From: Nitrospinae bacterium AH_259_B05_G02_I21
GTDB taxonomy: Bacteria; JADFOP01
Direction of reading: 5' to 3'
Assembly (NCBI GenBank): GCA_027717595.1
Contig: JALLOF010000003.1
Span: forward strand, 1-64,000
DNA: 64,000 nucleotides
In this document: positions 45,867 to 55,500 of the stretch, piece after piece
Numbering within the stretch: position 1 is the first letter of the stretch
Layout: the number at the start of each line of letters is the position of its first letter
Notes under the pieces: model-generated
What the model was told of the DNA's origin: nothing
Database searches by the model: none
The model's input: only the letters and a program-made list of their open reading frames with translations
Translations under genes and position numbers: made by a program

Positions 45867-46312
45867 GGCGCGAGCTCCTTACGCACAATCGCCGCAGCGG
45901 CCCTAAGCGCAAGCTCGTACGAGACCGGCCCAAATCCGCTAACCGTTCCCACCACGACATCGGCGATCAAGCTTTCGTGGCGAAACTCCTCGCGTCGATG
46001 AGGGTTGGAGAGGTGGACCTCCACCGCCGGAAGCCCCACGGCCAGCAGGGCGTCGCGGATTGCCACGCTCGTGTGGGTGTAGGCGGCGGGATTGATGACG
46101 ATGGCCTCGGCCACGCCACGGGCCTGCTGGATGGCCTCGACCAGCTCCCCCTCGTGGTTAGACTGGCGAACCATGAGGTCCACGCCCAGCTCAGCCGCCA
46201 GACTCTCAAGGTGCCCGTTTATCTCCTCCAGGGTCTCTGTCCCATAGAAGTCGGGCTCGCGAGTCCCCAGGAGGTTGAGGTTCGGCCCGTGAAGGACCAG
46301 GATCGTCGGCAC
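45863..46312 (-). CDS. aroQ: 3-dehydroquinate dehydratase, type II
   Basis: 149 residues. [17 protein letters not shown] with the active-site Asn and Tyr, [33 protein letters not shown] with the catalytic histidine, and VEVHLSN. Third step of the shikimate pathway. Overlaps efp by 4 bp and follows aroB. Confidence 0.96.
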   Translation of the reverse strand: MPTILVLHGPNLNLLGTREPDFYGTETLEEINGHLESLAAELGVDLMVRQSNHEGELVEAIQQARGVAEAIVINPAAYTHTSVAIRDALLAVGLPAVEVHLSNPHRREEFRHESLIADVVVGTVSGFGPVSYELALRAAAAIVRKELAP

Positions 46313-46390
46313 GTTCCCTCCTTACGTCCCAAGGGTTCCTATTCCTGGGTGGATGGGCAGACCGCCATTCTAGTCAAGCCGGAGCGAAAG

Positions 46391-47479
46391 TCAAGCGACC
46401 TGGGAGGCTACCAGAGCGTCAAGCACCGCTTCGCGGGGCACATCATCATAGAGGCCCACCCGGCCGACGGCTTCCATCAGGACGAGGCGGACCTTTTCGT
46501 CCCGGACCTTCTTGTCCCGGGTCATGGCCTCCCAGAGGGCCTCGGGGTCCATCGGCGGCAGCCGGGTCGGAAGCCCGTAGGTTTCGAGGCAGCGCACCAG
46601 GCGGTCCGCCTCGGCCTCCCCGCAGAGCCCCAACGCCTCGGACAGGCGCGCCGCGCACGCCATCCCCATGGCCACCGCCAGCCCATGCTTGACGTTCTGG
46701 TAGGCGTCCACCGCCTCGACGGCGTGGGCAATGGTGTGGCCGAAGTTGAGAATGGAACGCAGCCCCTCCTCCCGCTCATCCTTCCCCACCACCGAGGCTT
46801 TGATGGCGCACGAGGTGAGCACGACGTGCTCCAAGGCCCCGGGGTCGAGGGACCGGACGGGCCCGGCTTGCTCCTCGAGAAACCCCAAAAAGGCCTCATC
46901 GGCGATGACGCCGTACTTGATGACTTCGGCGAGCCCGGCCAGATACTCCTCGGGAGGTAAGGTAGTGAGGGTGGCTAGGTCGGCAACGACCAGGATGGGC
47001 TGGTAGAACGCCCCGATTAGGTTCTTGCCCAGGGGGTGGTTGACCGCCGTCTTGCCGCCAACGGATGAGTCCACCTGGGCAAGGAGTGTCGTCGGGACCT
47101 GGATGTACGGAACCCCGCGAAGGACGGTGGCGGCCACGAAGCCAACGAGGTCGCCGATCACCCCTCCGCCGAGGGCCAGCAGGGAGGTGTGGCGGTCCAC
47201 CTTCAGCGTGAGGAGCTCGTCGTAGAGCCTAGAGGCCTGCTCCAGGCTCTTGGCCTCCTCGCCCTCGGGCACCTCGATGACGGCCGGGGCGCGCCCTAAG
47301 TCGCTGAGCCCCGAGGCAACTAGATCGCCATACAGCTTCTTTAGGCGCGGATGGGTGATAACGACGACCCGGTTTGCGAGCTCCATCCCTTCGAGCCACT
47401 CGCCAACACGGTGGAGCAAGTTGGTCCCGACGACGATCGAGTAGCTGCGCTCGCCTAGCTCAACCCGCAGGAGCTTCAC
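46391..47479 (-). CDS. aroB: 3-dehydroquinate synthase
   Basis: 362 residues. NAD and metal-binding motifs: ALGGGVIGDLVGFVAATVLR, PTTLLAQVDSSVGGKTAVN, GLAEVIKYGVI, and ILNFGHTIAHAVEA with a zinc histidine. Second step of the shikimate pathway. Starts 14 bp after pilM, the same neighbourhood seen in pilMNOPQ-aroKB clusters of other Gram-negatives, though pilNOPQ and aroK are missing here. Confidence 0.97.
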   Translation of the reverse strand: MKLLRVELGERSYSIVVGTNLLHRVGEWLEGMELANRVVVITHPRLKKLYGDLVASGLSDLGRAPAVIEVPEGEEAKSLEQASRLYDELLTLKVDRHTSLLALGGGVIGDLVGFVAATVLRGVPYIQVPTTLLAQVDSSVGGKTAVNHPLGKNLIGAFYQPILVVADLATLTTLPPEEYLAGLAEVIKYGVIADEAFLGFLEEQAGPVRSLDPGALEHVVLTSCAIKASVVGKDEREEGLRSILNFGHTIAHAVEAVDAYQNVKHGLAVAMGMACAARLSEALGLCGEAEADRLVRCLETYGLPTRLPPMDPEALWEAMTRDKKVRDEKVRLVLMEAVGRVGLYDDVPREAVLDALVASQVA

Positions 47480-47493
47480 GGCCCGGCCCCCCG

Positions 47494-48543
47494 TCAGCCT
47501 TGGGGCTCACGAAGGGCCCGCAGGGCGAGCCCCACGGCAACGGCCATTGCGGGCGCGACCTCCTGAAGCTGGTCGTGGTCCCACCGCGCCTCGTCGTATT
47601 CCACGTTGAGGAATGGGTTGAGCAGTTCCGTGGGGGCGCCGAGCCGCTCGGCCAGACACCGCTCGACCGTGGAGACCCGAGCGAGCCCACCGCCGAGGAC
47701 GATGTCCGTCACGGGCGTCCCCCCCGGGCCGTAGCCACAGGCGTTGACCGCTTTCAGCAGGCGGTCGGCCAAGCCCTCGGCCGCCTCCTGGAGGGCGACC
47801 TCGGCACCGGCGAGGTCGATGTCTTCCGGGCGATGGCCCCGCAAGAACAGCTCGGCCACTTCGGTCGCCGAATCGCACCGCGAGGCCACGTGCTCGATGA
47901 TCGCCCGCCCCCCGATGGGCTCATCCCGCACCTCCACGGTCCGCTCGCCCTCCATCAGATGAACCGAACTCGCCGTGGCGCCCAAGTCCAGCAGGGCGAC
48001 GACCTTGTTCGGGTCGGCCTCAAAGCAGAGGTGAAAGGTGTTCTCCAGGGCGAACGAAGCGTGGTCCACAACGAGCGGCTCCATGCCCGCCGAGGCCAGG
48101 GCATTACGGTAGCCCTCAAGGACCTTCTTCCGGGCGGCCGCCACGATGATCTCTTCGCCCTGCCCGCCCCCCCCCGAGGGCTGGACGTGGTAGTCGAAGT
48201 TGACCTCCTCTGCAGGCCAGGGGAGGATCTGCTCGAGCTCCCAGCCGACGAGCTCGGCTACCTCATCGGGATCCGAGGCCGGCACGGTGAGGCGGCGGAC
48301 GAAGATGCCGGGGCCCTTGAGGGCCAGGACCACGCGGCGATGATCGACGTCATTGTCGGCGAAGAGGGCCTCCAGGGCCGCTCCCAGAGCCGCGGGATCG
48401 ACCACCTCCCCGTTGACGATTGAGCCCTCTGGGCATGGGGTGCTCCCGTAGCTGACAAGGCGCAGGGCTGCGGGGGCCTCTTCCAGGCAGAGGGCCTTCA
48501 GGACGTGGCTGCCCACATCGAGGCCGACGGCGGTGGCTGTCAT
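47494..48543 (-). CDS. pilM: PilM-like actin-fold protein
   Basis: 349 residues. FtsA/PilM-type ATPase fold: AVGLDVGSHVLKALCLE (phosphate 1), VVALLDLGATASSVHLM (phosphate 2), DIVLGGGLARVSTVERCLAE (adenosine). PilM normally forms a cytoplasmic ring with PilN of type IV pili or the related type II secretion/Tfp module. None of pilN, O, P or Q is nearby. First gene of the operon, preceded by AAGGAG and a consensus-like promoter. Confidence 0.85.
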   Translation of the reverse strand: MTATAVGLDVGSHVLKALCLEEAPAALRLVSYGSTPCPEGSIVNGEVVDPAALGAALEALFADNDVDHRRVVLALKGPGIFVRRLTVPASDPDEVAELVGWELEQILPWPAEEVNFDYHVQPSGGGGQGEEIIVAAARKKVLEGYRNALASAGMEPLVVDHASFALENTFHLCFEADPNKVVALLDLGATASSVHLMEGERTVEVRDEPIGGRAIIEHVASRCDSATEVAELFLRGHRPEDIDLAGAEVALQEAAEGLADRLLKAVNACGYGPGGTPVTDIVLGGGLARVSTVERCLAERLGAPTELLNPFLNVEYDEARWDHDQLQEVAPAMAVAVGLALRALREPQG

Positions 48544-48591
48544 GGGAGGTCGCTCCTTATGAAGCTGGATGGGCCCGGGCTGCCTCGCCTC

Positions 48592-48620
48592 ATGCTAGCG
48601 ACGCCGTAAAGGGTTGTCAA
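48592..48620 (-). promoter_or_regulatory. Promoter of the pilM-aroB-aroQ-efp-accBC operon
   Basis: On the minus strand TTGACA (48620-48615), 17-bp spacer, TAGCAT (48597-48592), about 50 bases before the pilM start. Confidence 0.7.
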
Positions 48621-48629
48621 GGTTGGGCC

Positions 48630-49562
48630 TTACCCGACGATTAGGGGCACGGGGGTGAAGGTCGCAACGAAGATGGCGATGGTCAGCCAGCCGAGCGCCC
48701 ACCGGGTCCGCGTGAGGGAGACCTCTTCAACGAGCACCGATGGGTGGCGAAACCCGACGAAATAGATGAGGGCGAGCCAAATGAGCCACCCCTGCCAGAG
48801 GAACGACAGCGGCACCAGGGCCGCGGCCATCAGGCCAGCCACCATGCCTTGGCGGCAGCCGAAGAGGCTGTAGATGATGTGGCCGCCGTCGAGTTGACCG
48901 AAGGGCAGCAAGTTGAGCGCGGTCACGAAGAGGCCCACCCAGCCGGCCACCGCCACCGGGTGCAGAATGATATCGTACCGGACGAGGTCCACGCCGTGGA
49001 CAAGACGGACCAGGCCGTTGAAGAGCAGCGAGCCCCCAAACAGGAGGTTCGCGCCGGTGGTAGGCGTGTGCGGGTGGACCATCGAGAGCTTGAGGCCCAC
49101 CACCACGGCCGGCACCGCGACGACGAATCCCGCCAGGGGGCCCGCCACTGCAATGTCGAACAGGGCGACGCGGTGAGGCACGGGGGATTTCATCTTGATT
49201 ACGGCTCCCATGGTGCCGAAGATGAAAGGCGGCGGGACGGGGATGAAGTAGGGCAAGGTGGCCTTAACCCCCCAGCGGCGGCTCATCACGAAGTGGCCGG
49301 CCTCGTGCACTCCCAGGATGCCCAGTAGCGTAGCCGAGAAGGAGAAGCCCGCCCGGACGGTCATCCAGGGCGAGACGAAGGGGTTTATGCCCCGGAGCAT
49401 GGCCCCGGCCACGAGTGTGGTGGCGACGGTCGCCAAAAACAGGACGATGTTCACCCAGGGCACAGAGGGCGCCCGAGGGGGCTGCGCATAGAGGGGCGGA
49501 GGCCAATCGGGAGGCCGAGCGGCAGGGGAAATCGAGGGAAATCTGGGTGATTGGCTATCCAT
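48630..49562 (-). CDS. Site-2 protease-family zinc metallopeptidase (M50)
   Basis: 310 residues from the ATG at 49562. After a Pro-rich cytoplasmic start, about six membrane helices carry the zinc motif H86-E87-A-G-H90 (GVHEAGHFVM) and the second site NLLPFGQLDGGH (about 229-240). These proteases cut membrane-embedded substrates, often anti-sigma factors or signal peptides. No PDZ or CBS domain is present, matching the short plant EGY/bacterial group. Substrate unknown. Confidence 0.9.
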   Translation of the reverse strand: MDSQSPRFPSISPAARPPDWPPPLYAQPPRAPSVPWVNIVLFLATVATTLVAGAMLRGINPFVSPWMTVRAGFSFSATLLGILGVHEAGHFVMSRRWGVKATLPYFIPVPPPFIFGTMGAVIKMKSPVPHRVALFDIAVAGPLAGFVVAVPAVVVGLKLSMVHPHTPTTGANLLFGGSLLFNGLVRLVHGVDLVRYDIILHPVAVAGWVGLFVTALNLLPFGQLDGGHIIYSLFGCRQGMVAGLMAAALVPLSFLWQGWLIWLALIYFVGFRHPSVLVEEVSLTRTRWALGWLTIAIFVATFTPVPLIVG

Positions 49563-49815
49563 ATTCACGGTTTGGGTTTGATAGAGAACGCGGGGGACCT
49601 CAAATTGGCCCCCACACGGGTTTTTCCCAGTATAGCCGACGCAAAAAGGCGGTTCAAGCCCCCTCCGTAGGCACCAGGATACCAAAGAAATGATGGAATG
49701 AATGGGAATCAAGGGGGGGGGTCCGCCCTTGACGATGCCCGAGGGACCCCCCAAATTCATAAAAACAAGCCCAATATACCACCAACAACCAATAGCTGGA
49801 GAGAGGCGACATCCT

Positions 49816-50112
49816 ATGGAACCGCTAACGAACACGGAGCATGGTATCGACGCACCAGGGTCTGAGGTTGAGCAGATGGATATGAAGATGCTTGTTGAAA
49901 TATTAGCCAAGTCCATCGTCGACAAACCTGATGCGGTGGCGGTCAGTGGTGTCGAGGGCGAGAACTCAACGGTCCTCGAGCTTCGCGTCGCAAAAGAAGA
50001 CATCGGCAAGGTCATCGGCAAGAGCGGTCGGACCATCACGGCGATGCGGACCATCCTGAACGCCACGCGAGCCCAGAAGTTCAAGCGCCATATTCTCGAA
50101 GTGCTCGAATAG
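49816..50112 (+). CDS. khpA: KH-domain RNA-binding protein KhpA
   Basis: 98 residues from the ATG at 49816 (AGAGG 9 nt upstream); an ATG at 49876 with GAGG 8 nt upstream gives the 78-residue core usual for the family. One KH domain with the GxxG loop in DIGKVIGKSGRTITAMRTIL. KhpA binds RNA with KhpB and affects cell-wall growth and small-RNA function in other bacteria. It is usually next to rpsP/rimM, which are not here. Confidence 0.88.
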   Translation: MEPLTNTEHGIDAPGSEVEQMDMKMLVEILAKSIVDKPDAVAVSGVEGENSTVLELRVAKEDIGKVIGKSGRTITAMRTILNATRAQKFKRHILEVLE

Positions 50113-50188
50113 GCCTTTAGTCAGGCCCCGGCGGGGCAGGACCTATCCTTCCACCCGCGGTCTGCTCGCACCTCGCCACGTCCATCAT

Positions 50189-50218
50189 TTGACACTCGGG
50201 CGACTCCTGGGATATACT
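50189..50218 (+). promoter_or_regulatory. Promoter of the LpoA-like gene
   Basis: Consensus TTGACA (50189-50194), 18-bp spacer, TATACT (50213-50218). The start of transcription near 50225 rules out translation from the TTG at 50189. Confidence 0.7.
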
Positions 50219-50254
50219 TCGCCTCCCATGAGGAGGGATGCGGGAGCTGCACCG

Positions 50255-52258
50255 ATGCGGCGCTGGCGGTGGGTAGTGCTCGAGGCCGTGGTCCTCGTAG
50301 GGCTCATCCTAGGGCCCTTCCCCGCATACGCCGACGAAGCAATCGACGAGCCGACCGAATCGTACGCCCCCGCCCGCGCGCTGACCACCCGCATGAGCCT
50401 GCTGCCCCCTCCTCCTCCCATCCCCCCGTCCGCCCCCAAGCCCTTCAAGGAAGCCGTCGCCCTCTACCGGCGAGGCAGGCTCACCGAGGCCGCCCACGCC
50501 TTTTCGGCCTTCATTCGCGAGCACCCGGCCACCCTCACCACCGACGACGCCTTCTACTACCTCGGCGAGATCGCCTACCGGCAAGGCCAGTACGCCGATG
50601 CGCTGCGGACCTACCAGTACCTCCTGGAGAAGTTTCTCTCCTCGGATCGGTACCTCTCGGCGCAGGCCCGGGTCGGTTTTTGTTACTATCAGCTGGGGTT
50701 CTATGAGAAGACGACCGAGGTGCTGAAACCCCTCCTGCCGCGATTGGCCGACCCCAACGAGCGATGGTCCGTCCGGCTGGCCCTGGCGCTGGCGGCCGCC
50801 AAGCGGGGCGACAGGCTCCGGTCAGCTGCCATATGGATCGACGCGCTGCGGGAGGCCCCGAGTGACGCCCACCGGGCTTCGGCCCGCAAAGTGCTCGGGG
50901 AGCTGATGGCGGAGATGACGAACCGGGAGCTGCTCCAGGTCATCGACCGATTTCCGACCGAGTTCCCGCGCGCTCATGCCCGCCTCCAGCTCGGGCTCAA
51001 CTACTTCAACGCCCGGCGCTTCAAGGAAGCCAGCCAGACGCTGATGGGTTTCCTCATCGACCACCCAAAACACCCCGAGGCTAGACGGGCTGAGGCGATC
51101 CTCGCCTTCATAGATAAGACCTTCACCGTCGACACAGCCAAGCTGGGCCTGATCCTGCCCCTGACCGGGCCGGAGTCGGTGGCGGGACAATCCATCCTCC
51201 AGGGGGTGCAGCTCGCAATCGCCCAGGTCGGGGTGAGCGCCGAGGGACGACCCTACCGGCTCATCATCCGCGACTCGGCGGGCGTGCCCGAGCGGGCCCA
51301 GGCGGCCGTCGCCCGGCTGGCCCGCGAAGAGAAGGTCATCGGCATCATCGGCCCCGTCTTCAGCGAGACCGCACGGGCCGCGGCTGCCGAGGCCGATCGG
51401 CTGAAGGTGCCGATGGTCGTGCCTTTCGCCCACGCCCCGGGCATCCCCGAGTTGAGCCCATACGTCTTTCGCAACAGCCTCACCAACCGGGCCCAGGCGG
51501 CCTTCATGGCGCGCTACGCCGTCGAGTCGCTGGGGCTCAAGCGCTTTGCGATTCTCTACCCCGACGACTCGTACGGCAACGACCTGAAAACCCTCTTCAC
51601 GCTGGGCGTGGAGGCCCTGGGAGGGCGGGTCGTCGGCCAGGCGGCCTACGATCCGGCGGCCAACGACTTCACGGAGTCCATCCGGACGCTCGGCGGCATC
51701 GCAGATGAGGAGCTCGAGCGCCTCTCGCCCGACACCGAAGACGGGGTGGCCCCCACCTCGCCGTTACCGGTGGCCCAGACCGCCCCGCCCATCGACTACG
51801 ACGCGCTCTTCATCCCCGGCTACTTCGACAAGGTCGGGCTGCTCGCCCCCCAGCTCGCCTTCTACAACGTGATGGGGGTCGCGCTGCTGGGCGGCAACGG
51901 ATGGAACTCCCCCGAGCTTCTAACCATCGGCGAGCACTACGTGGAGGGGGCGGTTTTCGTAGACGGCTTCTTCGCCGGCTCGAAGCGGACGGCTGTCAAG
52001 ACCTTCGTCGAGAACTTCCGGCTCAGCTTCGGCCAAGACCCCGACATCCTGGCGGCCCAGGCCTACGACGCGGCGGGACTCATCCTGCGCGTCTTGGGCG
52101 ACGGCGCCGCCACCCGCGAGCAGCTGCGCGAGGGGCTCCTCACCATCCGCGACTACCCCGGTGCCTCGGGGACCACCTCGATGACCGAGACCGGCGAGGC
52201 CGTAAAAGAGCTCTTCCTGCTCATGGTGCGAAAAGGCGCCATCACGCAGATAAATTGA
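50255..52258 (+). CDS. LpoA-like protein: TPR domain plus periplasmic ligand-binding domain
   Basis: 667 residues from the ATG at 50255 (GGGAG 9 nt upstream). The signal peptide ends ...FPAYA. Residues about 55-285 are TPR-like (AVALYRRGRLTEAAHAFSAF, YYLGEIAYRQGQYADALRTY). From about 295 a type I periplasmic-binding domain follows (LGLILPLTGPESVAGQSILQ, IGIIGPVFSETARAAAAEAD, RFAILYPDDSYGNDLKTLF). TPR plus this fold is the plan of LpoA, the activator of PBP1A; a PBP1A gene lies just beyond the next gene. No lipobox is seen, unlike Proteobacterial LpoA. A solute-binding sensor is the alternative. Confidence 0.85.
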   Translation: MRRWRWVVLEAVVLVGLILGPFPAYADEAIDEPTESYAPARALTTRMSLLPPPPPIPPSAPKPFKEAVALYRRGRLTEAAHAFSAFIREHPATLTTDDAFYYLGEIAYRQGQYADALRTYQYLLEKFLSSDRYLSAQARVGFCYYQLGFYEKTTEVLKPLLPRLADPNERWSVRLALALAAAKRGDRLRSAAIWIDALREAPSDAHRASARKVLGELMAEMTNRELLQVIDRFPTEFPRAHARLQLGLNYFNARRFKEASQTLMGFLIDHPKHPEARRAEAILAFIDKTFTVDTAKLGLILPLTGPESVAGQSILQGVQLAIAQVGVSAEGRPYRLIIRDSAGVPERAQAAVARLAREEKVIGIIGPVFSETARAAAAEADRLKVPMVVPFAHAPGIPELSPYVFRNSLTNRAQAAFMARYAVESLGLKRFAILYPDDSYGNDLKTLFTLGVEALGGRVVGQAAYDPAANDFTESIRTLGGIADEELERLSPDTEDGVAPTSPLPVAQTAPPIDYDALFIPGYFDKVGLLAPQLAFYNVMGVALLGGNGWNSPELLTIGEHYVEGAVFVDGFFAGSKRTAVKTFVENFRLSFGQDPDILAAQAYDAAGLILRVLGDGAATREQLREGLLTIRDYPGASGTTSMTETGEAVKELFLLMVRKGAITQIN

Positions 52259-52514
52259 GTGTGAGGCCACCAGCCCGCCAGCGACCTTCATGCTTTAAGC
52301 CCCTTAACGGTCACGCCGAAGGCTTCTTGAATCCGGAATAAGAATAGGATATTTGGACGAAAAAGACTGGCTATTTATGGAAGGACATCAGTGATGCGAT
52401 CCTTGACCAAATAGGCCAGGAAAATGACATCTATTGGTGTTGTACCTTACATAAGGATTTGTAAGTAGATACGGAGCTAAAGTGTCCTGGAGACTATCGT
52501 GGTGAGTTTCATAT

Positions 52515-55500
52515 CTATAATTCCTTCTCTATACATCTAATCTCGTATCTCTCGCAAAATTCCCTTATCTCTTGAGGTATTTCCCAGGCGATTAGAACCG
52601 CCTCGACCATCGGAGAGCCGATGTCAATTCCTCGCTCGGCACACCTCAACGCCTTGTACTTCAACGCCTGATAATTGCCGGGGTAGGGGGCGTCAGTCTC
52701 AATCTCGACGACCACCTCCTTGTCATCACGAAGTCTAAAAAGAATATCGACCCTGTCCTTGGACGGGAAGACATATTCGACATCTGTCGATTCGACATCT
52801 ATAAGTCCGATTTCGTGCGGGTTCTCCGCCACCCAATCCTTTAACTTTTCATGCTCCTCACCCTCTCTTCCAGGGCCGAGTATCCTTTCAATCGCACGCA
52901 GTTTGTCACTAAGCTTTTTGGCTTTTTTATCACTCGAGGAACTTGGTGATTTTGCCTTCCTACCCTTTCTTACAGGTCTTTTGTCCTCCTCCTTTTCCAA
53001 AAGCTCATCCTCAGGGAGAGGAGGCTGACTATCCTCAAGACCTGGGATTATGTCAAATCGGGGGGGAGGAAAACCTCTGAACTCGCATATCTCAACAATG
53101 TCTTCCATCCCTTTCCTCGAAATCACGCCTAACATCGTGAAAAGGAAGTCATATAGACCCTCTTTATTTTTCAGAAATGAGAAGATATCGGCCAGGGTTT
53201 CAGATAAGGTCGTGACCACTAGCTTGGGATTGTCGTTGTCCATGAACGTCTGATATAGACACGTCTTATCGTTTAGGACCATTACACAAGGCTTCGGCAT
53301 TGTGTGTACTGTCTCCCCGTTAATCGATAAGACCGATGTAAGGTGCGGGGTGTATTCGACGGTCATCTGGATCAGTCTCTCGAACTCTTCTTGGATTCTC
53401 CGTTTATACGAAGGGTTTTCCGCTATCAATTTGCTCTCGGCGCATAGTAACAGACATTGAATCTCAAGCGGATTTAGCTCGATGACACCTTCGGCCGCAT
53501 GAACAGAACCCTCGATAACCTCGGACAATCTGTGAATACCAAGGGGACGGAGTAGCTCTTCATACCGCTTCTTGGTCAGGTTCCCACTCTTAGAGGTGTA
53601 AAATATCGGAAGGACGTGTCGAAGGTCACCGTGTAACTTTCGGTCATCGTCGTTGACGACGCAATACACGTTTTCGCTTTCGTCACTCCATCGCCCACCC
53701 TCAAGCCATACTTTGAAGACTGCCCTCCCTTCATCTTGCTCTTGGGAGAAGAGTTTTAGGAATTCATCGTCAATCACATTGAGAACGATATGCTCCCATA
53801 CGCTTACTTCGTCCTCGGTCAGCTTGCTTCTAGGGTAAAGATGATCGACGAGGTACTCGTGATAATTGCTCGTCGTAAGCGTTTCGTTGATTCCCAGGTT
53901 CTCGACGAAAAACGTCCTCAGGTTTTTATAACGGCTGTAATATCTGTTTATTGGTGGCCACCAGCCCCCCCGAAGCGTGCCCAACTCACCACTTTTCCAG
54001 ACGACATCTTTGGATGTCCGATACGGGTCGTCATGTTCAGGCACAAAGATTAGAGGACGTGATTTGAAGGATTGTCTTACGCCCTCCCTATCCCCCGGTG
54101 TGCTGTCCTTGCCAGTGTAGACCATCTTACGCAGCGCCTTGTACGCGCCTAAGAACTCCTCTTGTTCCTTCGACTCGTTAGTAGCTAGTTGACCAAGGTG
54201 TTCGATTATCCTCTCTGTGGAAATGCCCTCTTCTATGCCCAGATAAGCTATGAAGTCTTTGTTGCTAAGTTCTACTGATATGACTGGTAACCCTGGAGTC
54301 CCATATTTACTGGTCCTTTTCGTGTTCAAACACGCATTGCTCACATAGGTCAGATTATCGTATAATGTCGGTACCCATTTAGCGTTCTTCAAAAACTTGC
54401 TAAATGATGAGTTGTTCCCTATTTCAGTCCCAGGGGTACTAAAAAAATAATGATATCTACCACTCACATAGTTTTTATAATAGTCCCAGTGGCCATCAAT
54501 CATCTGCAAAATTGTTTCATAAGTCTCAACCGGTGAATGCCCTTCTACGATATTGGTTTGTAAAGGAAGCCTGTAATCAATTAACCTCGCACTTCTTGTT
54601 GAACGTTTAGAGGGTATCCCGAGTCCTTCAAGCCGTTCATAGGAAGGATTTTCTTCGGACAAAGTTTGAATTGGGAGGTACTCATTGACTCCCATTTCGA
54701 CAAAAAATGTCCTCCATTGATCTAGCTCTTTGTCAGTCTGTGGTTTGTTTTTTCCGACGAACTTATTAATATATATTTCGCTTAAGAATGGAATATCGTC
54801 AGGGTTTAGGCAGATCTCTTCGACAGGCCATCTTGGTTTGTATTCCCTTGGCAATGTCAACTCTTTGGGCTTGCACCATGACGGGGCTTCATCATCAGGA
54901 CGCTCTTTCGATAGAAATCGCAACCTAGCCGTTTCCCAGGTATCTGGATTGTCTTTGACAAACTTCGTGAACTTGAGAAGCTGGGTCTCGTTATAGTCAT
55001 CAAATCGGTCTTCAAAAGCTAGATTTATGACTTTCTGGACAATCTCGGCAGGCTCAAGGGGAGGAACCATCCTTTCCAAGAAATCTCGGGCTTCACCCCG
55101 CACCTTTCTAAGCGCTTGAGTGGGTTTAGGACTATATAAATAGTCGAGAAACTTTTTGCTAACTAAACTATAATGTCCTTCAAAGATATCTCTGGGGATG
55201 CCTGCACTACCACCTAGTCGAAACACTTTCCCAGAAGGTTTGATAAATCCGGTAGACGATGGAATACACGGGTAACCTTCCACTTCATTTTCAGATATCT
55301 CCCATTCTGACATCTGATCCTCTAGGAAAGCGTATAGTTGGCATAACCATAAATAGTTCTTCCTCTTTCCTTTATAAAGGGAATTTTTAGATAAAATTTC
55401 TCCCGCCTGTAACCTTTCAATTTTCTCATTTATATAAGGTATATCTTGCTCGTCTATGGACTGGTCTAAGTACCAATAGTCACGACCCGTGACAGTCTTT

